From the NCBI RefSeq assembly GCF_004362215.1, contig NZ_SNWR01000001.1, forward strand, positions 5,066,001-5,130,000: a stretch of 64,000 nt of DNA, in the 5' to 3' direction. Source of the stretch: Paractinoplanes brasiliensis (GTDB taxonomy: Bacteria; Actinomycetota; Actinomycetes; Mycobacteriales; Micromonosporaceae). The notes below the pieces were generated by a model. It was not told where the DNA came from. It did not search any database and saw only the letters and a list, made by a program, of their open reading frames with translations. The translations under genes were made by a program, and so were the position numbers. Of the stretch, positions 1-8,487 are shown piece by piece; position 1 is the stretch's first letter, and the number at the start of each line of letters is the position of its first letter.

Positions 1-387
1 GGCCCAGTCGGCCGGCACGATCGCGGCGGCGGCCCAGTCGGCGGCCAGCAGCCCCGGCACGGCGTCGACCAGGGTGGCCAGGCCGTCTGCGGGGTTCGCG
101 GCCACCTGGGCCAGCAGTTCGGCGTCGTGGCCGCCCGAGACGGGAGCGCCTATCGCCTTCCACACGCCGTCGACCTGCACACCGGGGATCGCGGCCAGCC
201 CGGCCAGCAACCGTTCGACCCGGGACGCCCCCGGCCAGACGACAGTGAAGTCGTCGACGGCCCGGCCGCCCAGCCTTTCCAGCACGACCACCTGCACAAT
301 GTCGGCCCCGGCGACGCCCAGCGTGCGAGCCACCTGACCGAGGGCCCCGGGGCGATCGGGCAGGGTGACTCGAACCCGCAGCAACAT
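1..387 (-). CDS. ACT-domain amino-acid-binding protein, 3' end outside window
   Basis: Reading leftward from an ATG at 387, the frame stays open to the window edge (129 residues visible), so the C-terminus is missing. The start follows a strong ribosome site (GGGAGGAG). The N-terminus, LLRVRVTLPDRPGALGQVAR, is a typical ACT-domain beginning (beta strand, then the DRPGALG loop that binds amino acids in regulatory proteins). A second region resembling an ACT repeat or linker follows. Proteins of this kind sense amino acids, but the ligand and partner cannot be read here. It is divergent from the 518-1332 pair, sharing about 130 bp of upstream DNA. The family call is firm; the specific role is unknown. 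Confidence 0.75.
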   Translation of the reverse strand, partial: MLLRVRVTLPDRPGALGQVARTLGVAGADIVQVVVLERLGGRAVDDFTVVWPGASRVERLLAGLAAIPGVQVDGVWKAIGAPVSGGHDAELLAQVAANPADGLATLVDAVPGLLAADWAAAAIVPADWA

Positions 388-517
388 GCGACTCCTCCCG
401 TTCTGCAGACGGCACGGCGAGGCCGTCCCCGTAAGCGGCCAGACTGCCAATGCGGCGTTTCGTCCCGGTTGCCGAGCCGTGTCCTGCGCCTGACAAAATC
501 CCCGGTAGGGTCGATCC

Positions 518-637
518 GTGATCTGCCAGGCCTGCCGCGACAAGCGCCACGAGGACTGCCGTGGTGGCTCGTGGTGCGACTGCCAGCACCGCGCGCCCGA
601 GCCGGTTCCGCCGGTGACCGGGCCGCCCGGCCCATGA
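518..637 (+). CDS. Small Cys-rich protein coupled to the pyrimidine reductase
   Basis: A 39-codon ORF starting at a GTG. It begins VICQACRDKRHEDCRGGSWC and continues DCQH, so it holds five Cys and two His spaced CxxC...C...CxCxH, a plausible zinc-binding knuckle, before a Pro-rich tail. Its TGA overlaps the ATG of the downstream reductase (ATGA at 634-637), which implies translational coupling. I recall similar tiny Cys-rich ORFs in front of this reductase in other actinobacteria, but could not check. Function unknown; it may be a metal-binding partner or a coupling leader. No convincing ribosome site precedes the GTG, so the exact start is uncertain. Confidence 0.6.
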   Translation: MICQACRDKRHEDCRGGSWCDCQHRAPEPVPPVTGPPGP

Positions 638-1332
638 CGTCGTTCCCGGTGTGGCCGTCCACGGCCGACGGGCTGGTCGAGCTCTATCCGCGTAACCCGG
701 CGCCGGCACTGCGGATGAACTTCATCGCCAGCGCCGACGGGGCGGTGACGGTCGACGGGCTCTCCGGCGGGCTGCACGGTCCCGGCGACAAGGAGATCTT
801 CGACTCGCTGCGGATGGTCTGCGACGCGCTGGTCGTCGCGGCGGGCACTGTGCGGGCCGAGAACTACGACGCGTTGCGGCTGACCGAACCGGCGCGGAGG
901 TGGCGGCTCGCGCACGGCCTGGCCGAGTTCCCGCTCATGGTGATCGTGTCGCGCTCGCTGGAATTCGACCTCGACCAGCTGGTCTTCTCGGACGCGCCGG
1001 TCCGCCCGATCGTGGTCACCACCGGGCCGGCGCGTGATCTGGGCGACGCGGCCGAGGTGCTGGCGGTCGACGATCTGGGCGCGGCCGTACGGGAATTGCA
1101 CGCCCGCGGCGCCACCCAGCTGCTCTGCGAGGGCGGCCCCAGCCTGTTCGGCTCGATGATCGAGGCCGACCTGGTCGACGAGTTGTGCCTGACCGTCTCC
1201 CCGCTGCTGGTCGGCGGCGGGGCCGGTCGCATCTCGGCCGGCCCCGTCACGCCTCCCCGCCGCCTGTCTCTGCGCCATGTCCTGACGCTGGACGACATGC
1301 TGTTCCTCCGGTACGTCCGTCAGGGCAGCTGA
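634..1332 (+). CDS. Pyrimidine reductase family protein (RibD C-terminal domain)
   Basis: A 232-residue, single-domain protein of the RibD C-terminal / dihydrofolate-reductase-like fold. These enzymes use NADPH to reduce pyrimidine intermediates, as in riboflavin synthesis, but stand-alone actinobacterial copies have no proven substrate. Visible motifs are MNFIASADGAVTVDG near residue 25, the nucleotide-binding stretch DALVVAAGTVRAENY near residue 70, and ATQLLCEGGPSLFGSMI near residue 165, which is the conserved EGGP loop. The ATG at 634 was chosen because it overlaps the stop of the small upstream ORF; longer in-frame extension upstream lacks family similarity. Its 3' end overlaps the convergent gene at 1320 by 13 nt. 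Confidence 0.85.
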   Translation: MTSFPVWPSTADGLVELYPRNPAPALRMNFIASADGAVTVDGLSGGLHGPGDKEIFDSLRMVCDALVVAAGTVRAENYDALRLTEPARRWRLAHGLAEFPLMVIVSRSLEFDLDQLVFSDAPVRPIVVTTGPARDLGDAAEVLAVDDLGAAVRELHARGATQLLCEGGPSLFGSMIEADLVDELCLTVSPLLVGGGAGRISAGPVTPPRRLSLRHVLTLDDMLFLRYVRQGS

Positions 1333-2240
1333 CCGGCCCGGTCGACGATCGCTATCTTCAACTGGGCCGTCCAGCCGGTCACCGCGTTCTTCGGGTACGG
1401 GGTGGTGTCGTCCACCACCACGTCGCGTTCGCCCAGGAACTTGTACGACGTGGCGTCGAAGATCAGGTCGTGGCGGGTGCCCTGGTCGACCCGGGAGACC
1501 GCGATGCCCCGCCGCCCGGCCAGGTCGGTCTGCTTCACCGTGGTCGTGCCCGGGATGGTCGCCGCGGCCTCGAACAGCGCGGCCACCGAGGCGGGCGGCA
1601 GGTACTGCTCGCGCAGGGTGTCGCCGACCTTGACGAAGGCGATCCGGTCGGCCGGGATGCCCTTGGCGTTCGCGGTGTCCCGGTAGAGGTAGGCCCGCAT
1701 CGCCCTGGCGTCGGTTGGCAGCTCGTCCCGGTAGGCGCGCTGACCGGCGTCGAGCGGCCAGTCGGCTTCGCCGGGTTCGCTCAGCAGCCCGGCCCGGCTG
1801 CCGTCGACCGACAGCCACACCCGGCGGAGCTTTTCGACCGGTGGCTGATAAGCGGGGCGTTTGGAGCCGGAGGGCTTGTCGTTCGCGGCGGCCCCGGCCC
1901 ACGCCACCCGGGACTCGACATAGACGAACTGGTCGGACCGGGCCTTGAGGGGCGTTTCGCGTCGTGCCTCGGCGGCGGCCAGGCGCAGCACCCGCACCGC
2001 CTCGGGCGCCTGCTCCTGGGGGCTGCTCGCCGGCCCGGCCTGCTCGCCGGGGAGGGCCACCACACCGGCCACGCCGACCGCCACGGCCAGCGCCGCCACG
2101 GGGGCCGAGCGCCAGACCCACCGCGTACGGGATCGGGCCGGCTCGGCGCGGAACATCGCCGACCGCGCGTTCGCCAGCACGCCGGGCGCGGGCGGGGGCA
2201 CGTCGGCCCGGAACTTCTCCATCAGATCGAGGTCATTCAT
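1320..2240 (-). CDS. CU044_5270-type membrane protein, sigma-factor partner
   Basis: A 306-residue protein beginning MNDLDLMEKFRADVPPPAPG. A cytoplasmic N-terminal segment of about 45 residues is followed by one transmembrane helix (APVAALAVAVGVAGVVALPG, about 47-66) and a large exported domain. This matches the actinobacterial CU044_5270 family, which commonly sits directly after an ECF sigma factor gene. The start overlaps the sigma gene stop by 8 nt, so the two are co-translated. By position it probably acts as membrane sensor or anti-sigma factor, but there is no zinc-finger HxxxCxxC motif, so that role is inference. Its 3' end overlaps the convergent reductase gene. Confidence 0.8.
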   Translation of the reverse strand: MNDLDLMEKFRADVPPPAPGVLANARSAMFRAEPARSRTRWVWRSAPVAALAVAVGVAGVVALPGEQAGPASSPQEQAPEAVRVLRLAAAEARRETPLKARSDQFVYVESRVAWAGAAANDKPSGSKRPAYQPPVEKLRRVWLSVDGSRAGLLSEPGEADWPLDAGQRAYRDELPTDARAMRAYLYRDTANAKGIPADRIAFVKVGDTLREQYLPPASVAALFEAAATIPGTTTVKQTDLAGRRGIAVSRVDQGTRHDLIFDATSYKFLGERDVVVDDTTPYPKNAVTGWTAQLKIAIVDRAGQLP

Positions 2241-2823
2241 CGTCGATTCCGTTCGTCAGGTCGAGGTGGGGCACGGCCGCGCGCAGACGTCTGCGGGCGC
2301 TGTGCAGCCGCGAGCGGACGGTGCCGATCGGGATGCCCAGGGCCTCGGCGACCTCCGGATAGCTCAGCTGCGCCTGACTGATCAGGGTCAGAACGTCGCG
2401 CTCGCCCCGGTTCAGCTTCGCCAGCGCTCCGGCCAGCGCGCGCACCTGCTCGGACGCGTCGACCCGGGCGGTCACCCGGTCGTCGTGACCGGCCAGGGCC
2501 AGGTCGATGCCTGTGCGGGCCAGCGCGTGATACTGCCGGGTCTCGGTGCGCTGATGCCCGCGCAGCAGGTTGGCCGCGATGCCGTAGAGCCAGGGCAGCG
2601 CCTCCGGGCGGCTCACGTCGTACCCGGATCGGCTGCGGAAGGCGGTGAGGAAGGTCTCGGCGGTCAGGTCGTCGGCGAGGGTGCTCCCGACGCGGCGGGA
2701 CAGATAGCGGTGGATGGTGGTGGCATGCCGGTCGAAGACCGATCCGAACGCCTCGGGCTGGGTGGCGGAAAGCTGGATCAGGTCGCCGTCGGTGAGCTCG
2801 GCCCGCGTGGCCGTCGGTCTCAT
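2233..2823 (-). CDS. ECF (sigma-70 family) RNA polymerase sigma factor
   Basis: A 196-residue extracytoplasmic-function sigma factor. Region 2 (FGSVFDRHATTIHRYLSRRV, then DDLTAETFLTAF near residue 50) binds the core enzyme and the -10 element. Region 4 (LNRGERDVLTLISQAQLSYPEVAEALGIPIGTVRSRLHSARRRL) is the helix-turn-helix for the -35 element. I chose the ATG at 2823 because GGAAGG lies about 6 nt before it; a GTG at 2856 is possible but has a poor ribosome site. The gene is first in a two-gene unit with the membrane protein at 1320-2240. On its own strand GGGAAT occurs about 75 nt upstream of the start, which could be an ECF -35 element for autoregulation (inference). Confidence 0.9.
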   Translation of the reverse strand: MRPTATRAELTDGDLIQLSATQPEAFGSVFDRHATTIHRYLSRRVGSTLADDLTAETFLTAFRSRSGYDVSRPEALPWLYGIAANLLRGHQRTETRQYHALARTGIDLALAGHDDRVTARVDASEQVRALAGALAKLNRGERDVLTLISQAQLSYPEVAEALGIPIGTVRSRLHSARRRLRAAVPHLDLTNGIDDE

Positions 2824-3015
2824 GCGCGCCCTTCCGGTCGGTGGGAGTTCCGTCACCCCGTCTTTGGCCGATCGGCTCGGAACGGTTCATTCCCGGGCGC
2901 GCCTCCACAGCTGGGGCAAGATCTTGTGGATAACTCTGTGTATGACCACCAGAAGTTGTGGACAACGCGTGCCAACCGATGCCTGGTGCGAGTTCTGTCG
3001 TACCCCTGGTGCACG

Positions 3016-4764
3016 ATGAGCGGCGTGTCTGACGAATCTTCCCCCGTCGGGCGGGTGCTAGGTACTGCCGACGCCACGCCGCTCCAGTTCTGGACGGCCG
3101 TGACCCCCGGCAGTTATCTACAGCTCGACGATGTCGTGGTCACCCAGCGTGACTTGCCGGACCGCGAACCGGTGACGATCGCCGGGGTGGTCACCCAGGT
3201 GCGGGCGCGGCACGAGGGCGCCCAGTTCGACTCCGACGTCTTCGCCATCGCCGACGGCACGCTGCCGGCCCTGGTGCAGGAGGCGGCCGAGATCACCACC
3301 ACGCGGGTCGACCCCGAGCTCTACGTTCCGCCCGCGCCCGGCGCGATCGTGCACCGCGCGTCCGGCGAGGCCCGCGACGCCGCCCTGCACTTCGACCGGA
3401 TGGACAGGCGGATCCCGATGGGCACCGGCCGCGACGGCGTGCCCGTGTTCCTCAACGCCGACTTCCTCGACGGCACCCGCGGGGCTCACGTCTCGATCTC
3501 CGGCATCTCCGGCGTGGCCACCAAGACCAGCTTCGCCACGTTCCTGCTCTACTCGGTGTTCCGGTCGGGCGCGCTCGGGGCCGACGGCACCAACGCCCGC
3601 GCGCTGATCTTCAACGTCAAGGGTGAGGACCTGCTCTTCCTCGACCACCCCAACACCAAGATCGACGAGACCACCCGCGCGGCGTACAAGCTGCTCGAGC
3701 TCCCGGCGACACCCTTTTCCGACGTACGGGTCTATGCCCCGCCCCGGGCCGGCGACTCCTCCGGCGCGCCGGACGTGAGCAGCCGGCTGACCGGGGTCGA
3801 CACGTTCTACTGGACGCTCGAGGAGTTCTGCGAGAAACGTCTGCTGCCGTACGTGTTCGCCGACGCCGACGACGAGCGCCAGCAGTACACGATGGTCGTG
3901 CACTCGGTCACGGCCCACCTCAACCGCCACGCCGTGCCGGCCGAGGGCGGCATCAGCATCGACGGGCGCAGGATCGGCTCGTACGGGGATCTGGTCGACC
4001 ACATCGTCGAGCAGCTCACCGACGACGAGACCCGATCGACGTGGGCCGGCAGCGCGATCAACATGGGCACCGTCAACGCGTTCGCCCGCCGGTTGATCGG
4101 CAGCAAGCGTGACCTGTCCCGGCTGATCCGCGGCGACCTCGCCCAGCGCCGCCCGCACCAGATCAAGACGGCCGAGTCGGCCCAGGTCACCGTCGTCGAC
4201 CTGCACAACCTGCCCGATCGGGCCCAGCGGTTCGTGGTCGGCGTGACGCTCAAGACCGAGTTCGAGGAGAAGGAGAAGGCCGGCACCGGCCGCCCGCTGC
4301 TCTTCGTCGTGCTCGACGAGCTGAACAAGTACGCGCCGCGCGAGGGCACCTCGCCGATCAAGGAGGTGCTGCTCGACATCGCCGAGCGCGGCCGCTCGCT
4401 CGGGGTGATCCTGATCGGCGCCCAGCAGACGGCGAGCGAGGTCGAGCGGCGCATCGTGACGAACTCGGCCATCCGCGTGGTCGGCCGGCTCGACCCGGCC
4501 GAGGCGGCCCGCCCCGAATACGGGTTCCTGCCGCCCGCCATGCGGCAGCGCGCGCTGCTGGCCCGGCCGGGCACGATGTTCGTCAACCAGCCCGACATCC
4601 CCGTGCCGCTCTGCGTCGAGTTCCCGTTCCCGGCCTGGGCCACCCGCAAGTCCGAGTCCGGCCCGCCGCCGTCCGAGACGATGAAATCCATCGTCCAGGG
4701 GGCCGATCCGTTCGCCGTCGTGGGCAGCCGCGGCGGTTCGTCCGACGACGACATCCCGTTCTAA
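3016..4764 (+). CDS. HerA-like (FtsK/HerA superfamily) ATPase
   Basis: A 582-residue P-loop ATPase. The N-terminal ~100 residues (SYLQLDDVVVTQRDLPDR, TIAGVVTQVRARHEG) look like the beta-barrel HAS domain of HerA. Residues 163-172 (GISGVATKTS) take the Walker A position but deviate from the usual GxxGSGKS/T. Walker B is LLFVVLDELNKY (D434, E435), and ERGRSLGVILIGAQQTASEV is the sensor/Arg-finger region of HerA helicases. HerA forms hexameric DNA pumps that feed ends to the nuclease NurA. Genes for SbcD, SbcC and a NurA-like protein follow at once, which fits a DNA-end-resection role. The ATG at 3016 was chosen because the HAS domain starts just after it; the open frame upstream is antisense to the sigma operon. 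Confidence 0.85.
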   Translation: MSGVSDESSPVGRVLGTADATPLQFWTAVTPGSYLQLDDVVVTQRDLPDREPVTIAGVVTQVRARHEGAQFDSDVFAIADGTLPALVQEAAEITTTRVDPELYVPPAPGAIVHRASGEARDAALHFDRMDRRIPMGTGRDGVPVFLNADFLDGTRGAHVSISGISGVATKTSFATFLLYSVFRSGALGADGTNARALIFNVKGEDLLFLDHPNTKIDETTRAAYKLLELPATPFSDVRVYAPPRAGDSSGAPDVSSRLTGVDTFYWTLEEFCEKRLLPYVFADADDERQQYTMVVHSVTAHLNRHAVPAEGGISIDGRRIGSYGDLVDHIVEQLTDDETRSTWAGSAINMGTVNAFARRLIGSKRDLSRLIRGDLAQRRPHQIKTAESAQVTVVDLHNLPDRAQRFVVGVTLKTEFEEKEKAGTGRPLLFVVLDELNKYAPREGTSPIKEVLLDIAERGRSLGVILIGAQQTASEVERRIVTNSAIRVVGRLDPAEAARPEYGFLPPAMRQRALLARPGTMFVNQPDIPVPLCVEFPFPAWATRKSESGPPPSETMKSIVQGADPFAVVGSRGGSSDDDIPF

Positions 4765-4773
4765 GGTCTTGCG

Positions 4774-5925
4774 ATGCGCATCCTGCACACGTCCGACTGG
4801 CACGTCGGCAAGGTCCTCAAGGGACGCAACCGCCACGACGAGCACATCCGCGTGCTGGCCCAGGTGGTCGACACGGCCCGCGCCGAGCGCCCCGACCTGG
4901 TCGTCATCGCCGGTGACCTGTACGACACGGCGGCGCCGACGGCCGACGCCACGCGGGTGGTCACCCGGGCGCTGACGGCCCTGCGCAACACCGGCGCCCA
5001 GGTGGTCGCGATCGGCGGCAACCACGACAACGGCCCGGCGCTCGACGCGCTGCGCCCGTGGGCCGAGGCGGCCGGCATCACGCTGCGCGGCGCGGTCAAG
5101 GACAAGGCCGACGAGCTGGTGATCCGGGGCGAGACCGCCGGCGGCGAGAAGTGGCAGCTCGTCACGCTGCCGTTCCTCTCCCAGCGGTACGCGATCCGGG
5201 CCGCCGAGATGTACGAGCTGACCGCGGCCGAGGCCACCCAGACGTACGCGGACCACATCGCCCGCCTGATCGAGCGGCTGAGCCAGGGCTTCGACGAGCC
5301 CGGGGTGGTCAACCTGCTGACCGCGCACCTGACCATCGTCGGGGCGTCGGCCGGCGGCGGCGAGCGCGAGGCGCACACGATCATGGGCTACGCGGTGCCG
5401 GCCACGGTCTTCCCGCGCAATGCGCACTACGTGGCGCTGGGCCACCTGCACCGCGCCCAGCAGGTCATCTCGCCGTGCCCGACCCGGTACAGCGGCAGCC
5501 CGCTCGCGATCGACTTCGGCGAGGAGGAAAACGTCTCCTCGGTCGCGATCGTGGACGTCAGCATCGACAAGGCGGCCCGGGTGCGCGACGTGCCGATCAC
5601 CGGGGCGGTCGCGCTGCGCACGGTGCGCGGAAGCCTCGAACAGCTCGCGACGGTGAACCTTCCCGATGCCTGGCTCCGTGTCATCGTCCGTGAGAAGCCG
5701 CGGGTCGGCCTCCGCGAGGACGTGCAGGAGCTGCTGCCCAACGCCCTCGAGGTGCGCATCGACCCCGACATGATGCCCAAGCGGGCGGGGGAGCGGATGG
5801 CACAGCGGGCCGGGCGATCACCGCGCGAGCTCTTCGGCGACTACCTGGACAGCCGCGAGAACGCCGAGGACGGCGTGCGGGAACTGTTCGACGAGCTGTA
5901 CGACGAGGTGAGCACCCACTCATGA
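4774..5925 (+). CDS. sbcD: Exonuclease SbcCD subunit D (Mre11-type nuclease)
   Basis: A 383-residue metallophosphoesterase nuclease that, with SbcC, cleaves DNA ends, hairpins and protein-blocked breaks. All Mre11 phosphoesterase motifs are visible: SDWHVGK (D8, H10), AGDLYD (about 46-51), GGNHDN (about 80), LLTAHLTI and LGHLH. The C-terminal half is the capping domain. The length is normal for the family. It starts 10 nt after the HerA-like gene, so it is co-transcribed with it. Its TGA overlaps the ATG of a 25-codon mini-ORF that leads into sbcC. The family call is very firm. Confidence 0.95.
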   Translation: MRILHTSDWHVGKVLKGRNRHDEHIRVLAQVVDTARAERPDLVVIAGDLYDTAAPTADATRVVTRALTALRNTGAQVVAIGGNHDNGPALDALRPWAEAAGITLRGAVKDKADELVIRGETAGGEKWQLVTLPFLSQRYAIRAAEMYELTAAEATQTYADHIARLIERLSQGFDEPGVVNLLTAHLTIVGASAGGGEREAHTIMGYAVPATVFPRNAHYVALGHLHRAQQVISPCPTRYSGSPLAIDFGEEENVSSVAIVDVSIDKAARVRDVPITGAVALRTVRGSLEQLATVNLPDAWLRVIVREKPRVGLREDVQELLPNALEVRIDPDMMPKRAGERMAQRAGRSPRELFGDYLDSRENAEDGVRELFDELYDEVSTHS

Positions 5926-5999
5926 GCGAACGAAGTGAGCGCAGGAGGCTCAGCACCCAGGTCTGCGATCCGGCGGAGCGAAGCGGAGCGGGATCATGA
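5922..5999 (+). CDS. 25-codon linking mini-ORF between sbcD and sbcC
   Basis: The whole gap between sbcD and sbcC is one small ORF starting MSERSERRRLSTQVCDPAER. Its ATG overlaps the sbcD stop (ATGA 5922-5925), and its TGA overlaps the sbcC ATG (ATGA 5996-5999). The DNA holds two imperfect GAGCGAA-GC-GAGC motifs (near 5925-5940 and 5977-5990) that look like a dispersed intergenic repeat. Translating it would carry ribosomes from sbcD to sbcC. The peptide probably has no function of its own; it may be a repeat insert that preserved coupling. An AGGAGG inside it (about 5943-5948) is too far from sbcC to serve as its own site. Confidence 0.45.
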   Translation: MSERSERRRLSTQVCDPAERSGAGS

Positions 6000-8482
6000 G
6001 ACCGATCAGGCTCGACATGGCCGGGTTCACCGTCTTCCGGGACGAGACCACCGTCGACTTCACCGACGCCGACTACTTCGCGCTCGTCGGGCCGACCGGC
6101 TCCGGCAAGTCGACGGTCCTCGACGCGGTCACCTTCGTGCTGTACGGCACTGTCCCGCGCTGGGGCGGCGCCCGCGGCATCGTGAACGCGCTGGCCCCGT
6201 CGGCCACCGAGGCCCGGGTGCGGCTGGTCTTCGAGTCGGCCGGCGACCGGTACGTCGCGACCCGCGTGGTGCGCCGCGACGGCCGGGGCAACGTCAAGAC
6301 GGCCGGAGCCGGGCTGCAGCTGATGCCGGCCGGGTTCGACGTCACCAAGCTCGACACCGGGATGGACCTCGACGACCTGGGCGAGGTGCTGGCCGGCACC
6401 CCGGCCGAGATGGACGCGGCCGTGCTCGACGCCGTCGGCCTGCCGTTCGAGCAGTTCACCAGCTGTGTCGTGCTGCCGCAGGGCCAGTTCGCCGACTTCC
6501 TGCACGCCAAACCGGCCACCCGGCAGCAGATCCTGGTCAACCTGCTCGGCCTGCACGTCTACGAAGAGGTGCAGACCCGGGCGACCGGCCGTGCGCAGAC
6601 CGCGGAAGGCAAGCTCGCCGTCGTCGACCAGGGCCTGGCCGGGCTGGCCGACGCCACCGACGAGGCGGTCGAAGCGGCCGAGCAGCACGTCACCCGTATG
6701 CGCGAGTTCACCGCCGCCGTCGAGCAGGCGATGCCGGGCCTGCGGGCGAGACGCACCGCCGAGGCCGAGGCCGCCGCCACCCGCGACGCGCTCGACGCCG
6801 ACCTGCGGCTGCTCTCCTCGGTGCGTACGCCGCAAGCAAGCGTGGAGACCGCGGGCGTGACCGCGGCAGCGCGGGCGACCGCCGCCGAGGCCGCGGACGA
6901 GGTGCGCGCGGCCGAGGAGAAAGAAGAGAAGCTGCGCGGCGAGCTGGCGGCGGCCGGTGATGCCGGGTCGCTCAGCCTGATGCTCGACCGGCACGCCGAG
7001 CTGGAACGGCTGACCGGCCAGGCCGAGTGGTTCGCGGGCGAGGTGTCGGTGGCCGAGGTCGAGTACAAGGATGCCGCGACCGCCGCCGAGATCGCTCACA
7101 GCGCCCACCTCGGCGCGGCCCAGCTGCTGGAACAGGCCCGGCTCGACTACGTGGAGGCCCAGCGCATCGACCGGGCCTCGGCGCTGCGGGCGCACCTGGC
7201 GGCGGGCGACCACTGCCCGGTCTGCGAGCAGGTCGTGACGACCGTGCCCGCCGTGCCCGAGGAGTCGTCGGTGCGTGCCGCCGAGACCACGGGAAAGGCC
7301 GCCCGCGCCGCCGCCGAGGTCGCGGAGGCCGCCTGGCAGCAGCGCGACGCCGTGGCCCGCAAGCTCGAGAGCAACCTGGAACGCAAACGCGCCCAGCACG
7401 AACACCACCTGTCCCGGATGGCCGAGGCGCGCGCCGCGGTGGCCGACTCGCCCGGGGTGGACGCCCTGCGCCGCCGGCTCGCCGAGATCGAGAAGCTGCA
7501 GAAGCAGCTCGACAGGGCGGGCGCGGCCGTGCGGACGGCCCGTTCGGCGCATCGGCAGGCCCAGGCCGCGGTGATCGCCGCCGAGGACCGTCAGCGCACC
7601 GCGTGGCGCGAGTTCGACGACGTACGGGATCGGGTGGCTCGTTTCTCGCCGCCGCCCGCCGACCGTGACGATCTCGCCGGCGCGTGGTCGACCCTGGCCG
7701 GCTGGGCCGCCGAGCAGTCCGCCGAGCGCGCGACCGCCCGCGCGGCAGCCGAGGAAGCCGTGGCCACCGCCCACCGGTCCACTGTCGCCGCGCTGCAGGA
7801 GATCGCAGCCTTGTTCACCGCGGCCGGGGTCACCGTCCCGCAGCACGACGAGTCCGCCCTGATCCGGGCGGCGGCCGTGGCCGTCGAACGGGCCGAGGCG
7901 TCCTGGCGGCGGCTGTCCGACCGGCGCGACCAGGTCCGCGAGTTCACCGAGCAGCGGATGACGCTGCAGCGCGAGATGCGGGTGGCCAAGTCGCTGGCCG
8001 GGCACCTGCGGGCCAACAACTTCGAGCGCTGGCTGCTCGAGGAGGCGCTCGACATGCTGGTCGACGGCGCCTCGCGGATCCTGCGCGAGCTCACCGGCGG
8101 GCAGTACGACCTGATGCACGACAAGGGCGAGTTCTACGTCATCGACCACCACGACGCCGGGCTGCGGCGGGGGGTGCGCACGCTGTCCGGCGGCGAGACG
8201 TTCCAGGCCTCGCTCTCCCTCGCGCTCGCCCTGTCCGAGCAGCTCGCGGGCATGTCGACCACGGCCGCCAGCCTCGAGTCGATCGTGCTGGACGAGGGTT
8301 TCGGCACGCTCGACGCGGCGACCCTCGACGTGGTGGCGGCGACCCTGGAGAACCTGGCCGCGCGGGGTGATCGCATGGTCGGCGTGGTCACCCACGTCAC
8401 CGCGCTGGCCGAGCGGGTGCCGGTGCGGTTCGAGGTGCACAAGGACGCCCGTACGGCGCATGTGGTGAGGGTGGGCCTTTGA
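5996..8482 (+). CDS. sbcC: Exonuclease SbcCD subunit C (Rad50-type SMC ATPase)
   Basis: An 828-residue Rad50-like ABC ATPase. Walker A is GPTGSGKST (32-40). The Q-loop region is SCVVLPQGQFADFL (about 155). Long Ala/Glu/Arg-rich coiled coils flank a zinc hook, HCPVCEQ (406-412, CxxC). The ABC signature is LSGGE (from 730), and Walker B is SIVLDEGFGTLD (D766). The complex with SbcD uses ATP to open DNA ends for cleavage. The coiled coils are shorter than in E. coli SbcC (about 1,050 residues), as is usual in actinobacteria. It is third in the four-gene operon, coupled to the mini-ORF upstream and overlapping the next gene at its stop. Confidence 0.95.
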   Translation: MRPIRLDMAGFTVFRDETTVDFTDADYFALVGPTGSGKSTVLDAVTFVLYGTVPRWGGARGIVNALAPSATEARVRLVFESAGDRYVATRVVRRDGRGNVKTAGAGLQLMPAGFDVTKLDTGMDLDDLGEVLAGTPAEMDAAVLDAVGLPFEQFTSCVVLPQGQFADFLHAKPATRQQILVNLLGLHVYEEVQTRATGRAQTAEGKLAVVDQGLAGLADATDEAVEAAEQHVTRMREFTAAVEQAMPGLRARRTAEAEAAATRDALDADLRLLSSVRTPQASVETAGVTAAARATAAEAADEVRAAEEKEEKLRGELAAAGDAGSLSLMLDRHAELERLTGQAEWFAGEVSVAEVEYKDAATAAEIAHSAHLGAAQLLEQARLDYVEAQRIDRASALRAHLAAGDHCPVCEQVVTTVPAVPEESSVRAAETTGKAARAAAEVAEAAWQQRDAVARKLESNLERKRAQHEHHLSRMAEARAAVADSPGVDALRRRLAEIEKLQKQLDRAGAAVRTARSAHRQAQAAVIAAEDRQRTAWREFDDVRDRVARFSPPPADRDDLAGAWSTLAGWAAEQSAERATARAAAEEAVATAHRSTVAALQEIAALFTAAGVTVPQHDESALIRAAAVAVERAEASWRRLSDRRDQVREFTEQRMTLQREMRVAKSLAGHLRANNFERWLLEEALDMLVDGASRILRELTGGQYDLMHDKGEFYVIDHHDAGLRRGVRTLSGGETFQASLSLALALSEQLAGMSTTAASLESIVLDEGFGTLDAATLDVVAATLENLAARGDRMVGVVTHVTALAERVPVRFEVHKDARTAHVVRVGL

Positions 8483-8487
8483 CCAGG

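Noticed and set aside
127..633. N-terminal extension of the RibD-like reductase
   Set aside because: It overlaps the divergent ACT-domain gene and lacks family similarity; the ATGA junction at 634 fixes the start.
3118..5451. Long antisense frame across the HerA-like and sbcD genes
   Set aside because: It spans two clear genes on the other strand and has no start signal or domain.
5681..8461. Very long open frame antisense to sbcC
   Set aside because: It mirrors G/C third positions of the SbcC gene, has low-complexity Arg/Gly/His-rich composition and no recognisable domain.
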